A stretch of DNA of 5,720 bases from Anaerolinea thermophila (GTDB lineage Bacteria; Chloroflexota; Anaerolineae; Anaerolineales; Villigracilaceae): assembly GCA_022729775.1 (NCBI GenBank), contig DZBA01000220.1, forward strand, positions 1 through 5,720, written 5' to 3'. This document shows, in pieces, positions 1-5,426 of this stretch (the stretch's first letter is position 1; each line of letters begins with the position of its first letter). The notes under the pieces are model-generated. The model saw only the letters and a program-made list of their open reading frames with translations, was not told the origin of the DNA and made no database searches. Both the position numbers and the translations under genes were made by a program.

Positions 1-92
1 AGCGTTTTTATCTCTTTGTGGTGAAGAAAAAACCCAAGCCAGAATGTGGAGTTTGCTCCAAACAGGAAAACCATTACGAAATTAAAAGACCA

Positions 93-145
93 GTACACGG
101 ATTTGACGGATTACGCGGAGTTGCACGGATTTTTTTGATTTGGTT
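93..145 (+). repeat. Left inverted-repeat arm with CACGGATT-type tandem units
   Basis: A run of near-identical 9-mers is visible: CACGGATTT (96-104), GACGGATTA (105-113), CGCGGAGTT (114-122), then after one G CACGGATTT again (124-132), followed by more T. CACGGATT-like runs are, in my experience, common intergenic repeats in environmental bacterial genomes. The run reads through in frame upstream of the GxxExxY gene, giving a spurious N-terminal extension rich in G, F and R. Confidence 0.6.
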
Positions 146-152
146 GAATGAT

Positions 153-160
153 GGAGTAGG
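153..160 (+). promoter_or_regulatory. Ribosome binding site that fixes the start of the GxxExxY gene
   Basis: GGAG at 153-156 lies 8 nt before ATG 165. It decides for this start over the GTG at 18, whose extension would translate the CACGGATT repeat and has no resemblance to the family. Confidence 0.6.
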
Positions 161-164
161 TTCT

Positions 165-602
165 ATGCACCAGTTTGGTACAGGACAAAAGCCGATATTT
201 CAAGGCAAACACTCAGAATTGAGCGATAAGGTTATCAAGGTTTTCTATGAAGTCCATAACGAACTTGGCTATGGGTTCAGTGAGAAAGTCTATCGCAAGG
301 CTTTTAAAATCGCGCTGGAATCCATTGGTTTGAAGGTAGACGATCAGTTTCCGATCAACGTTTACTTTCGCGGACAAGTGATAAGCGAATTGTTTGCCGA
401 TCTGGTTGTGAACGAGTTGATCATTCTTGAATTGAAAGCGGTCAGCCAGATTATTGAAGAACACGACGCGCAACTGCTCAATTATCTTAAAGCCACAAAA
501 ATCGAAGTTGGCTACGTAATGAACTTTGGTAAATCAGCCACCTTCAGACGAAAAGTCTTTGATAATGATCGCAAAGGGTCATTATCTTGGACAAACCAAT
601 AA
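165..602 (+). CDS. GxxExxY family protein (PD-(D/E)XK nuclease-like fold)
   Basis: This 145-residue protein belongs to the GxxExxY family (TIGR04256, PDDEXK_3-like), whose biological role is not established. The name-giving motif is G37-F-S-E40-K-V-Y43. The nuclease-fold signature follows: Asp79 in FADL, Glu89 and Lys91 in ILELKAV, and the later HDAQLLNYLKA segment (100-110) with Gln103, then NFGKSATFRRKVF (120-132). All expected acidic and lysine positions are present, so the fold could be catalytically competent; nuclease activity is inferred, not shown. ATG 165 is chosen because it has GGAG 8 nt upstream and gives near-family length; the frame stays open back to position 18 only through repeat sequence. 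The last residues (SWTNQ) are encoded inside the right inverted-repeat arm, so the C-terminus is partly repeat-derived. GC is lower than in the next gene, suggesting acquisition. Confidence 0.85.
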   Translation: MHQFGTGQKPIFQGKHSELSDKVIKVFYEVHNELGYGFSEKVYRKAFKIALESIGLKVDDQFPINVYFRGQVISELFADLVVNELIILELKAVSQIIEEHDAQLLNYLKATKIEVGYVMNFGKSATFRRKVFDNDRKGSLSWTNQ

Positions 603-638
603 AAGAAAAATCCGTTCTTTTCCGTGCAATCAGTGTAC
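594..638 (-). repeat. Right inverted-repeat arm of the GxxExxY cassette
   Basis: Read as reverse complement this begins GTACACTGATTGCACGGA, continues AAAGAACGGATTTTT and ends near TTGGTTT, paralleling the left arm at 93-145 with one internal deletion. It overlaps the last codons and the TAA (600-602) of the GxxExxY gene and ends just before the fadA ribosome binding site. Confidence 0.5.
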
Positions 639-642
639 AAAA

Positions 643-648
643 AAGGAG
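643..648 (+). promoter_or_regulatory. fadA Shine-Dalgarno site
   Basis: AAGGAG lies 6 nt before ATG 655, an optimal spacing. It rules out the upstream in-frame GTG at 526, which would overlap the GxxExxY gene and add 43 residues unrelated to thiolases. Confidence 0.85.
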
Positions 649-654
649 AACATT

Positions 655-1833
655 ATGAAAGAAGCCGTTATCGTTAGCGCAGTCCGCACGCCTGTTGGCA
701 AAGCAAAACGCGGTGGATTGGCAACCGTCCGCCCCGATGAGTTGTCGGCTGCGACGATTCAAGAATTATTAAAGCGCACGCCAAATCTCGAACCCGCCCA
801 AATCGAAGATGTCGTTTTGGGATGCGCCTTTCCCGAAGGTGAGCAGGGCATGAACGTAGCGCGGATGATTGCGCTGCGCGCGGGCTTGCCCGAAAGCGTC
901 CCCGCGGAGACCATCAACCGTTATTGTTCATCGGGCGTGCAGGCTATCGCGCATGTCGCGTATGCGATTAAGTCTGGTCAAATGGAAATCGGAATCGGCG
1001 GCGGCGTGGAGTCCATGTCCATGGTGCCGATGATGGGCTACAAGTTTTCGCCCAATCCGCACTTTGCGATGGAACTGCCGCACTATTACACCAACATGGG
1101 ACTCACCGCCGAGAATGTCGCGCTCAAATATGGAATCACCCGCGAACAGATGGATGAGTTCTCATTGCAAAGCAATTTGAAAGCCGCAAAGGCAGTTGAC
1201 ACAGGACTCTTCGACCCCGAATTGATTCCCATTGACGTGGAAATCAGCGAGTATGTGGATGGCAAAGCCGTGAAGCGCTCATTCACCGTCAAACGTGATG
1301 AAGGTCCGCGCGCGGATTCAACCATCGAAGGACTCGCCAAACTCAAGCCCGCATTCAAAGAAGGCGGCATGGTTACTGCTGGAAATTCCTCGCAGATGTC
1401 AGATGGCGCGTCAGCGGTGATGGTCATGTCCGCGGACAAGGCTCACGAGCTGGGACTCAAACCGCTTGCGCGATTCGTCTCCTTCGCGGTGGGCGGAGTC
1501 CCGCCAGAGTTGATGGGCATTGGTCCCATTGCTGCGATTCCGAAGGCGCTCGACATTGCGGGATTATCCCTTAACGATATTGACCTGATAGAATTGAACG
1601 AAGCCTTCGCCGCGCAAGGTCTCGCCGTGATGAAGACGCTCAACATCAACCCTGATAAAGTCAACGTCAACGGCGGAGCCATCGCCCTCGGACATCCGCT
1701 GGGCTGCACAGGCTCCAAGCTCACCACGCAGTTGATCTATGAAATGGGTCGCCGCAAATCCAAATATGGCATGGTGACCATGTGCATCGGCGGCGGCATG
1801 GGCGCGGCGGCGATATTCGAGAATTTGCAATAA
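655..1833 (+). CDS. fadA: 3-ketoacyl-CoA thiolase / acetyl-CoA C-acyltransferase (FadA type)
   Basis: The enzyme catalyses thiolytic cleavage of 3-ketoacyl-CoA to acetyl-CoA and a shortened acyl-CoA, the last step of beta-oxidation; the reverse condensation to acetoacetyl-CoA is also possible in this family. It is a full-length 392-residue cytosolic thiolase. The N-terminal half starts MKEAVIVSAVRTPVGKAKRG and holds the nucleophile Cys91 in NRYCSSG. The GNSSQMSDGAS segment (243-253) follows, then NEAF (315-318), the catalytic GHP with His347 in GGAIALGHPLG, and Cys377 in MCIGGGMGAA, the second acid/base cysteine. The whole catalytic set is intact. From memory the sequence closely parallels Bacillus-type FadA, including RSF/SFAVGGVPPE-like and DEGPR segments, which favours acyltransferase over a dedicated acetoacetyl-CoA thiolase; chain-length preference cannot be read here. 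It lies 111 nt upstream of the SCP2 gene on the same strand and is probably co-transcribed, with a palindromic repeat between them. Confidence 0.93.
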   Translation: MKEAVIVSAVRTPVGKAKRGGLATVRPDELSAATIQELLKRTPNLEPAQIEDVVLGCAFPEGEQGMNVARMIALRAGLPESVPAETINRYCSSGVQAIAHVAYAIKSGQMEIGIGGGVESMSMVPMMGYKFSPNPHFAMELPHYYTNMGLTAENVALKYGITREQMDEFSLQSNLKAAKAVDTGLFDPELIPIDVEISEYVDGKAVKRSFTVKRDEGPRADSTIEGLAKLKPAFKEGGMVTAGNSSQMSDGASAVMVMSADKAHELGLKPLARFVSFAVGGVPPELMGIGPIAAIPKALDIAGLSLNDIDLIELNEAFAAQGLAVMKTLNINPDKVNVNGGAIALGHPLGCTGSKLTTQLIYEMGRRKSKYGMVTMCIGGGMGAAAIFENLQ

Positions 1834-1836
1834 TCA

Positions 1837-1924
1837 ATGTCATTGCGAGGAGCGAAGCGACGAAGCAATCTCATTGTATTTGGAGATTGCTTCGTCGGGA
1901 AAAACACCCTCCTCGCAATGACAT
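1837..1924. repeat. Nested 88-bp palindromic intergenic repeat
   Basis: Two inverted repeats are nested. Outer arms of 16 bp are 1837-1852 (ATGTCATTGCGAGGAG) and 1909-1924. Inner arms of 15 bp are 1858-1872 (CGACGAAGCAATCTC) and 1883-1897, with a 10-nt loop. The spacers between outer and inner arms are unequal (5 and 11 nt). The element begins 3 nt after the fadA stop and ends 10 nt before the SCP2 ribosome binding site. In my experience the TGTCATTGCGAGG/GAAGCAATC motif recurs as a dispersed palindrome in several bacterial groups, including Chloroflexi. In RNA it would form a long hairpin between the two cistrons, which could stabilise or uncouple the upstream mRNA. There is no T-run directly after it, so it is not a standard terminator. 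Confidence 0.85.
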
Positions 1925-1944
1925 AAAAACCAACAGGAGAAATC

Positions 1945-2271
1945 ATGTCTTTAACAATCGAAACCCTCATGTCCAAAATGCCCGGCGCGTTTTTACCCGA
2001 AAAAGCAACAGGACTCAACGCGGTGATTCAATTCAAATTCACCGGCGCGGAAGCAGGCGAATGGTACGCGGAAATCAAAGATGGAAAATGCGCCGTTGAA
2101 AAAGGAACGCACGCCTCCCCCAAGATGACCCTCACAGCCGACTCTGGCGATTATGTCAAAATCTTCACCGGCGAAATTGACGGGATGCAAGCCTTCATGC
2201 AGGGCAAGTTGAAACTCGCAGGCGACTTGAACCTCGCGACGAAATTGACTCAGATGTTCAAAATCAAATAA
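1945..2271 (+). CDS. SCP2 sterol-binding domain protein (stand-alone lipid carrier)
   Basis: This is a 108-residue protein made of one SCP2 domain and nothing else. The fold binds hydrophobic ligands such as fatty acyl chains, acyl-CoAs or sterols in an internal tunnel. Family hallmarks are GEWYAEIKDGK (38-48) and a THASPKMTLTADSGDYVKI region (55-73). The most diagnostic part is DGMQAFMQGKLKLAGDLNLA (79-98), where the MQAFM-GKLK-GD pattern is typical. No signal peptide or membrane segment is seen, so it should be cytosolic. ATG 1945 has AGGAG (1935-1939) 5 nt upstream. It follows a FadA-type thiolase on the same strand, so a role in presenting acyl-CoA substrates to beta-oxidation is plausible; this is inference, and the ligand is unknown. 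Confidence 0.88.
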   Translation: MSLTIETLMSKMPGAFLPEKATGLNAVIQFKFTGAEAGEWYAEIKDGKCAVEKGTHASPKMTLTADSGDYVKIFTGEIDGMQAFMQGKLKLAGDLNLATKLTQMFKIK

Positions 2272-2272
2272 G

Positions 2273-2333
2273 AAAAAACACCGTCCCGAAGGTTTGAACG
2301 ATCAATCAGATTTTTTAGGAAACCTTCGGGACG
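2273..2333 (-). terminator. Intrinsic terminator of the - strand operon, in the convergent gap
   Basis: A perfect 14-bp inverted repeat, CGTCCCGAAGGTTT (2282-2295) and its complement (2320-2333), encloses a 24-nt loop. On the - strand the stem is followed, after GTG, by six T (2278-2273), a good Rho-independent arrangement for the operon ending at 2366. On the + strand the stem is followed only by a pyrimidine-rich run (CTTCCCCCTTTCTTT), so termination of fadA-SCP2 transcripts there would be weaker. The long loop and perfect arms also leave open that this is a dispersed repeat used as a terminator. Confidence 0.75.
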
Positions 2334-2365
2334 CTTCCCCCTTTCTTTCGAAACGATATATTTTT

Positions 2366-3469
2366 TTACGGCTTTGCCCGCGCCAAAATTGACTGGGCTT
2401 CTACATCTTCCGCCCAAGAAGTTTGAAATGTGTAATAGTTGATGCTAGCTGCGCGCAAATTCCAACTTTCGATTTCCGTGCCGAGAAAGTTCACTTCGAC
2501 AACGATGCTTTCACGGCGGAAGTCTTGTTCCTGATCGAAAACAAAATTTCCAAGCGCGTAAAAAATCAAGCCGTCTGAAAAAGATTCCGTAGGCTGTATG
2601 ATATGCGGATGATTTCCCACCACCAGTGATGCGCCCGCGCTGATAAAATCGCGCGCCCACACTCGTTGAACATCATCCGGTTGCGCTGCATATTCCACGC
2701 CCCATTGCGGCAGGAGGATCACTACATCCGCGATTTGTTTTGCAGCGGAAATATCCGCTTTGATTTGCTCTATATATTCCAGCGAAAGCGGCGCGGTACC
2801 GGGGGTATTTTCCGCAGCCCACACCCTTTCTTCAATTTGGTTGACCGCCAAAAACGCAAAGCGGATTCCATTCCGCGTCACGACAACCGGCGCGCGCGCT
2901 TCGCTCAAAGACCTGCCTGCGCCCACAGGTTGAATGTCAAGATTCGACAGCGTATCCATGGTGTCAAACATTGCTTTGTTGTCACACTCGTAACCTTTGC
3001 GCCCACAGTCCTTGACGTGATTTGTGGCAAGCGTCATCACATCGAATCCAGCAAATTGCAAACCCTCTGCCATGCGCGTCGGAGCAATCAAATTCATACT
3101 GACAGGACATGGCATCGGCGGAGAGACATCTGACAAGGAACCGTCCAAACTACCAACAGTAATATCAGCCGCGCGTAATTCATCCGCCACAAATTGAAAA
3201 GGGTAATGAAAATTATTTGTGTAGGTGAAATCACGCAAAGTGCGGTCCGCAATACAACGTCCTAAATTAATATCGCCGGTAAATAAAATACGGGTGCGCG
3301 GAACAGGCGTCAAAAACTCAGCGGTCGGCGAAGGGAGAGAAACATCAACCGAAGAAATGCTAATCGCCGGGGTGACAGGCGCTTTCTCATTACGAGTCAA
3401 TGAATGCTGCGTAAGTCCAAACGCAACAGAAAATGCCAACATTGCCAAAAGTCGTTTTACCTGTTTCAT
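2366..3469 (-). CDS. CapA family protein (PGA_cap, metallophosphatase-like), exported
   Basis: A 367-residue protein of the CapA/PgsA family, relatives of calcineurin-like metallophosphatases that are linked to poly-gamma-glutamate capsule synthesis in some bacteria; most members have no proven substrate. A basic, hydrophobic N-terminus (residues 1-20, KRLLAMLAFSVAFG) indicates export or membrane anchoring without a lipobox Cys. A Pro/Ser/Thr-rich linker (about 28-58) follows. The domain runs from GDINLGR (65-71) through ATNHVKDCG (148-156), LPQWGVEY (253-260) and GNHPHIIQ (285-292) to ALGNFVFDQ (305-313). Two usual motifs are altered: the NLE motif reads SLD (107-109), and HWG reads QWG with Gln255. 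No pgsB/pgsC or capB/capC genes are nearby, so a capsule role is not supported by context. It is third in the - strand cluster, 27 nt after the transporter stop. No Shine-Dalgarno precedes ATG 3469, and the in-frame Met10 has none either, so the exact start is less certain. Confidence 0.87.
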   Translation of the reverse strand: MKQVKRLLAMLAFSVAFGLTQHSLTRNEKAPVTPAISISSVDVSLPSPTAEFLTPVPRTRILFTGDINLGRCIADRTLRDFTYTNNFHYPFQFVADELRAADITVGSLDGSLSDVSPPMPCPVSMNLIAPTRMAEGLQFAGFDVMTLATNHVKDCGRKGYECDNKAMFDTMDTLSNLDIQPVGAGRSLSEARAPVVVTRNGIRFAFLAVNQIEERVWAAENTPGTAPLSLEYIEQIKADISAAKQIADVVILLPQWGVEYAAQPDDVQRVWARDFISAGASLVVGNHPHIIQPTESFSDGLIFYALGNFVFDQEQDFRRESIVVEVNFLGTEIESWNLRAASINYYTFQTSWAEDVEAQSILARAKP

Positions 3470-3496
3470 ATCAGTTAATCGCGGCGATATTTAAAT

Positions 3497-4438
3497 CTAG
3501 GGATCGCTGACAACACTCTGGCTGAGCGATTCCTGCGCTTCTTTTTTTGGCAAAGGCTTGCTTCTGCTATTGATGAACATCACCGAGCCAATAATAATTG
3601 CCGTCGCAAGCCAAATGCGAGATTCCAACGGCTCATTTCCAAACCAACTGCCCAACAGCACCGCCACAATTGGGTTAACATAAGCATACGTAGCTACCAG
3701 TGAAATGGGGGCATTTTGCAACAACCAAATATAAGAGCCGAACCCAATAATCGAGCCAATGGTAATAAGGTACAGCAATCCATAAATCGAACGCGCCGAA
3801 ACACCTGATGGATCCCAATGATTTAACTCGCCTGTCAAAAGCGAAGCAATGAGCAATGAGATGCTGCCCATCAACATCTCCGCGCCGGTGGTCATGAATG
3901 AAGACTTGGGAAGGTCTGCGGTCTTGCTGTAAATCGAGCCAGCTGCCCACAAAAAGCACGCGCCCAATAGCGCCGCAACGCCAAACGGGTTAAGCTCCGA
4001 ATCGCTGCCCGAAATTTCGGCAGGACCTACAAGAATAAAAATACCCACAAACCCAATCAACAACCCAACAATTGCCTGCCAGCTCGGTTTGACGCCGTTC
4101 GGGCGCAGGGATTCCGCGATGACAAGGAACATCGGCACCGAACCAATAATCAGCGCGGCAATGCCCGATGGGATGAATTGCTCAGCCCACGCGACGAGTC
4201 CATTGCCGCCAAGCAGCAAAAACGTTCCGATAACCGCCGCAGATTTCCACTGACTGCGCGTCGGCAAGTCATTTCCCGCCGCGCGTTGCCAGAAGACAAG
4301 AATCAAGCCTGAAACGAAAAAACGTATCGAAGCGTGAAAAAAAGGCGGAATCGTTTCAATGGCAAATTTGATTCCCAAATACGTCGAACCCCACACAATA
4401 TACAAAGCCAGCAAAGCCAACCAGATTTTTGATTTCAT
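3497..4438 (-). CDS. yedA: EamA/DMT-superfamily transporter, YedA type
   Basis: A 313-residue inner-membrane protein of the drug/metabolite transporter superfamily with two EamA repeats and about ten hydrophobic segments (roughly 4-24, 32-50, 65-84, 91-110, 119-138, 151-170, 181-201, 217-237, 244-264, 272-290). Segments resembling E. coli YedA as I remember it are LYIVWGSTY (12-20), the PSGIAALIIGSVPMF stretch (90-104) and TYAYVNPIVAVLLG (250-263). The substrate is unknown; members of this group export amino acids or other small metabolites. The C-terminal tail (291-313) is charged and probably cytoplasmic. The start at 4438 is supported by AAAGGA ending 4 nt upstream. The gene lies 21 nt after the methyltransferase stop and 27 nt before capA, so an operon is likely. 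Why a DNA-repair regulator is coupled to an exporter is not evident. Confidence 0.9.
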   Translation of the reverse strand: MKSKIWLALLALYIVWGSTYLGIKFAIETIPPFFHASIRFFVSGLILVFWQRAAGNDLPTRSQWKSAAVIGTFLLLGGNGLVAWAEQFIPSGIAALIIGSVPMFLVIAESLRPNGVKPSWQAIVGLLIGFVGIFILVGPAEISGSDSELNPFGVAALLGACFLWAAGSIYSKTADLPKSSFMTTGAEMLMGSISLLIASLLTGELNHWDPSGVSARSIYGLLYLITIGSIIGFGSYIWLLQNAPISLVATYAYVNPIVAVLLGSWFGNEPLESRIWLATAIIIGSVMFINSRSKPLPKKEAQESLSQSVVSDP

Positions 4439-4459
4439 TTTTTCCTTTGTATTGAAAAA

Positions 4460-5314
4460 CTAATTTCGTCCTGCAAACTCTTTCGCCAATATCGCTTTCT
4501 TACGCGCGGAGCCGTAACGATAATTTCCAAAATCGCCCGATTTGCGAATGACCCGATGACACGGAACAAGGTACGCAATAGGGTTATGCCCGACCGCCGT
4601 GCCAACCGCCCGTACCGCGCGCGGGTTTCCAATTTGCGCGGCGATGTGTTCGTACGTGGTCACGCCGCCGTTTGGGATTTGAATGAGCGCCTCCCAAACT
4701 TTGATTTGGAAATTCGTTCCGCGCAGGTGAATCTTGAGCGGTTGATTCTGCCCGCGCAGGTCGAGTCCCTGCCCGAAGATTTGCGCCGCGAGCGGAGCAG
4801 TCGCGCGGTGGTCTTCGCTCATCCGCGCATGATTCCAGTCCGCAGCAAAAGCGTCAATCGCTTCCCCCTCATTGTTTGACACAAAACTCAGGTGACAGAT
4901 TCCACGTTCGGTGGCTGCAAGCAGGCACTTCCCAAACGGCGTGTGATGAATGCCGTATTGCATATCAACACCCGCGCCATGTGATTTATATTCACCGGGC
5001 GTGACCGCTTCGGTGGTGATGAAGAGGTCATGCAGCCTGCCCAAACTGGAAAGCCCGACCCGGTGCGTAACATCCAGCAGGTTTTCAGATTCATCGAGCA
5101 ATTCCTTCGCGTGTTCTTTTGTCAAAAACTGCATGAAACGCTTGGGGCTGATTCCCGCCCACTGCGTAAACACGCGCTGGAAGTGATATTCGCTCAAGCC
5201 AACAAACGCTGCGATTTCCTCCAGTTCAGGCTGTCGCTCCACATTGGTTTCGATGAATTGAATGGCAGATTCGATTAGTTTGTAATGTTCCGACAACTCG
5301 ACATTCTTTTCCAT
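4460..5314 (-). CDS. ada: AraC-type HTH / O6-methylguanine-DNA methyltransferase fusion (Ada-like, no N-terminal sensor domain)
   Basis: A 284-residue suicide DNA-repair protein that transfers the alkyl group from O6-alkylguanine to its own cysteine, fused to an AraC-family DNA-binding domain. Residues about 8-110 are the two-HTH AraC domain: LEEIAAFVGLSEYHFQRVF (31-49) and DVTHRVGLSSLGRLHDLF (81-98), ending TPGEYK. Residues about 118-284 are the methyltransferase: FQIKVWEAL (202-210), Tyr221 in TTYEHIA, RAVGTAVGHNP (235-245) with hinge Asn244, and the active-site PCHRVI (251-256) with acceptor Cys252. Near the C-terminus are the Tyr/Arg segment NYRYG and Glu279 in KKAILAKE. All repair residues look intact. 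The zinc-binding methylphosphotriester sensor at the N-terminus of E. coli Ada is absent, so any regulatory role must use another signal. ATG 5314 has AAGGAG 6 nt upstream, and it is the first gene of the - strand cluster. Confidence 0.92.
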   Translation of the reverse strand: MEKNVELSEHYKLIESAIQFIETNVERQPELEEIAAFVGLSEYHFQRVFTQWAGISPKRFMQFLTKEHAKELLDESENLLDVTHRVGLSSLGRLHDLFITTEAVTPGEYKSHGAGVDMQYGIHHTPFGKCLLAATERGICHLSFVSNNEGEAIDAFAADWNHARMSEDHRATAPLAAQIFGQGLDLRGQNQPLKIHLRGTNFQIKVWEALIQIPNGGVTTYEHIAAQIGNPRAVRAVGTAVGHNPIAYLVPCHRVIRKSGDFGNYRYGSARKKAILAKEFAGRN

Positions 5315-5315
5315 A

Positions 5316-5384
5316 TTAATCTCCTTTTTGGTACAGGAGATTGTATTTAACCTTACCTGTAAAGGCGACCCGTTTCTTGCTCAT
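5316..5384 (-). CDS. Possible 22-residue leader ORF coupled to the ada-like gene
   Basis: On the - strand an ATG at 5384 opens 22 codons ending in TAA (5318-5316), a single nucleotide before the ada-like ATG and in a different frame. The product begins MSKKRVAFTGKVKY and is basic (six Lys/Arg in 22 residues). A weak GGAAG lies just before its ATG. The AAGGAG of the ada-like gene sits inside its last codons, the layout expected for translational coupling. A chance ORF this short is quite possible; there is no family recognition. Confidence 0.3.
   Translation of the reverse strand: MSKKRVAFTGKVKYNLLYQKGD
5318..5342 (-). promoter_or_regulatory. Inverted repeat overlapping the ada-like ribosome binding site
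   Basis: AATCTCCT (5318-5325) and AGGAGATT (5335-5342) form an 8-bp inverted repeat with a 9-nt spacer. On the - strand transcript the 3' arm contains the AGGAG of the ada-like gene, so folding would hide the ribosome binding site. As DNA it could instead be an operator. A TACAAT hexamer (5345-5340, - strand) overlaps it as a possible -10 box, but I find no -35 at proper spacing. Confidence 0.45.
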
Positions 5385-5396
5385 TTTCTTCCGCTT

Positions 5397-5426
5397 AAAA
5401 AATAAACAGATATGCTCCCGCATATC
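5397..5426 (-). terminator. Terminator-like hairpin upstream of the ada-like operon
   Basis: Read on the - strand, GATATGC (5426-5420) pairs with GCATATC (5415-5409) around a GGGA loop, a GNRA tetraloop. It is followed by TG and TTTATTTTTT (5406-5397). The stem is only 7 bp and moderately AT-rich, so strength is uncertain. It would end transcripts entering from the right, or act as an attenuator if the operon's promoter lies further upstream. Confidence 0.5.

Larger units (their letters stand above)
93..638 (+). mobile_element. Putative small cassette: GxxExxY gene bounded by imperfect inverted repeats
   Basis: The outer ends match as inverted copies: GTACAC at 93-98 and GTGTAC at 633-638. 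Moving inwards, both ends (right end read as reverse complement) continue with GATT, then ACGGA, then ACGGATTTTT, and finish with TTGGTT (140-145; AACCAA at 594-599). The right arm is about 8-10 nt shorter in the middle. The enclosed gene is clearly lower in GC (about 43% in lines counted) than fadA (50-62%). The right end stops 4 nt before the AAGGAG of fadA, so the unit sits just upstream of that gene's ribosome binding site. I see no transposase and no clear target-site duplication: the flanks are ..AGACCA on the left and AAAAAAGG on the right. That this is a mobilised or formerly mobile unit is inference. Confidence 0.5.

Noticed and set aside
1..40. Fragment resembling a dispersed repeat (CTTTGTGGTGAAGAAAAAA)
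   Set aside because: It reminded me of common ..TTCGTGGTGAA.. intergenic repeats, but no second copy is in the window, so it cannot be supported.
47..60. Hairpin TGGAG-TTTG-CTCCA
   Set aside because: A 5-bp stem without a T-run on either side; likely chance.
18..164. N-terminal extension of the GxxExxY gene from GTG at 18
   Set aside because: It translates the CACGGATT repeat, has no family similarity, and a ribosome binding site supports ATG 165.
526..654. Longer fadA from an upstream GTG
   Set aside because: The extra 43 residues overlap the previous gene and are foreign to thiolases; ATG 655 has an optimal ribosome binding site.
1782..2099. 105-codon ORF across the palindrome
   Set aside because: It is the translated palindrome (IARSEATKQS-type peptide) plus out-of-frame SCP2 sequence.
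4556..4879. 107-codon + strand ORF inside the methyltransferase gene
   Set aside because: Antisense shadow of a well-conserved coding region, with no ribosome binding site or family similarity.
5340..5363. Promoter TTTACA/TACAAT for the ada-like operon
   Set aside because: The hexamers look good but are only 12 nt apart, too short for a sigma70 promoter.
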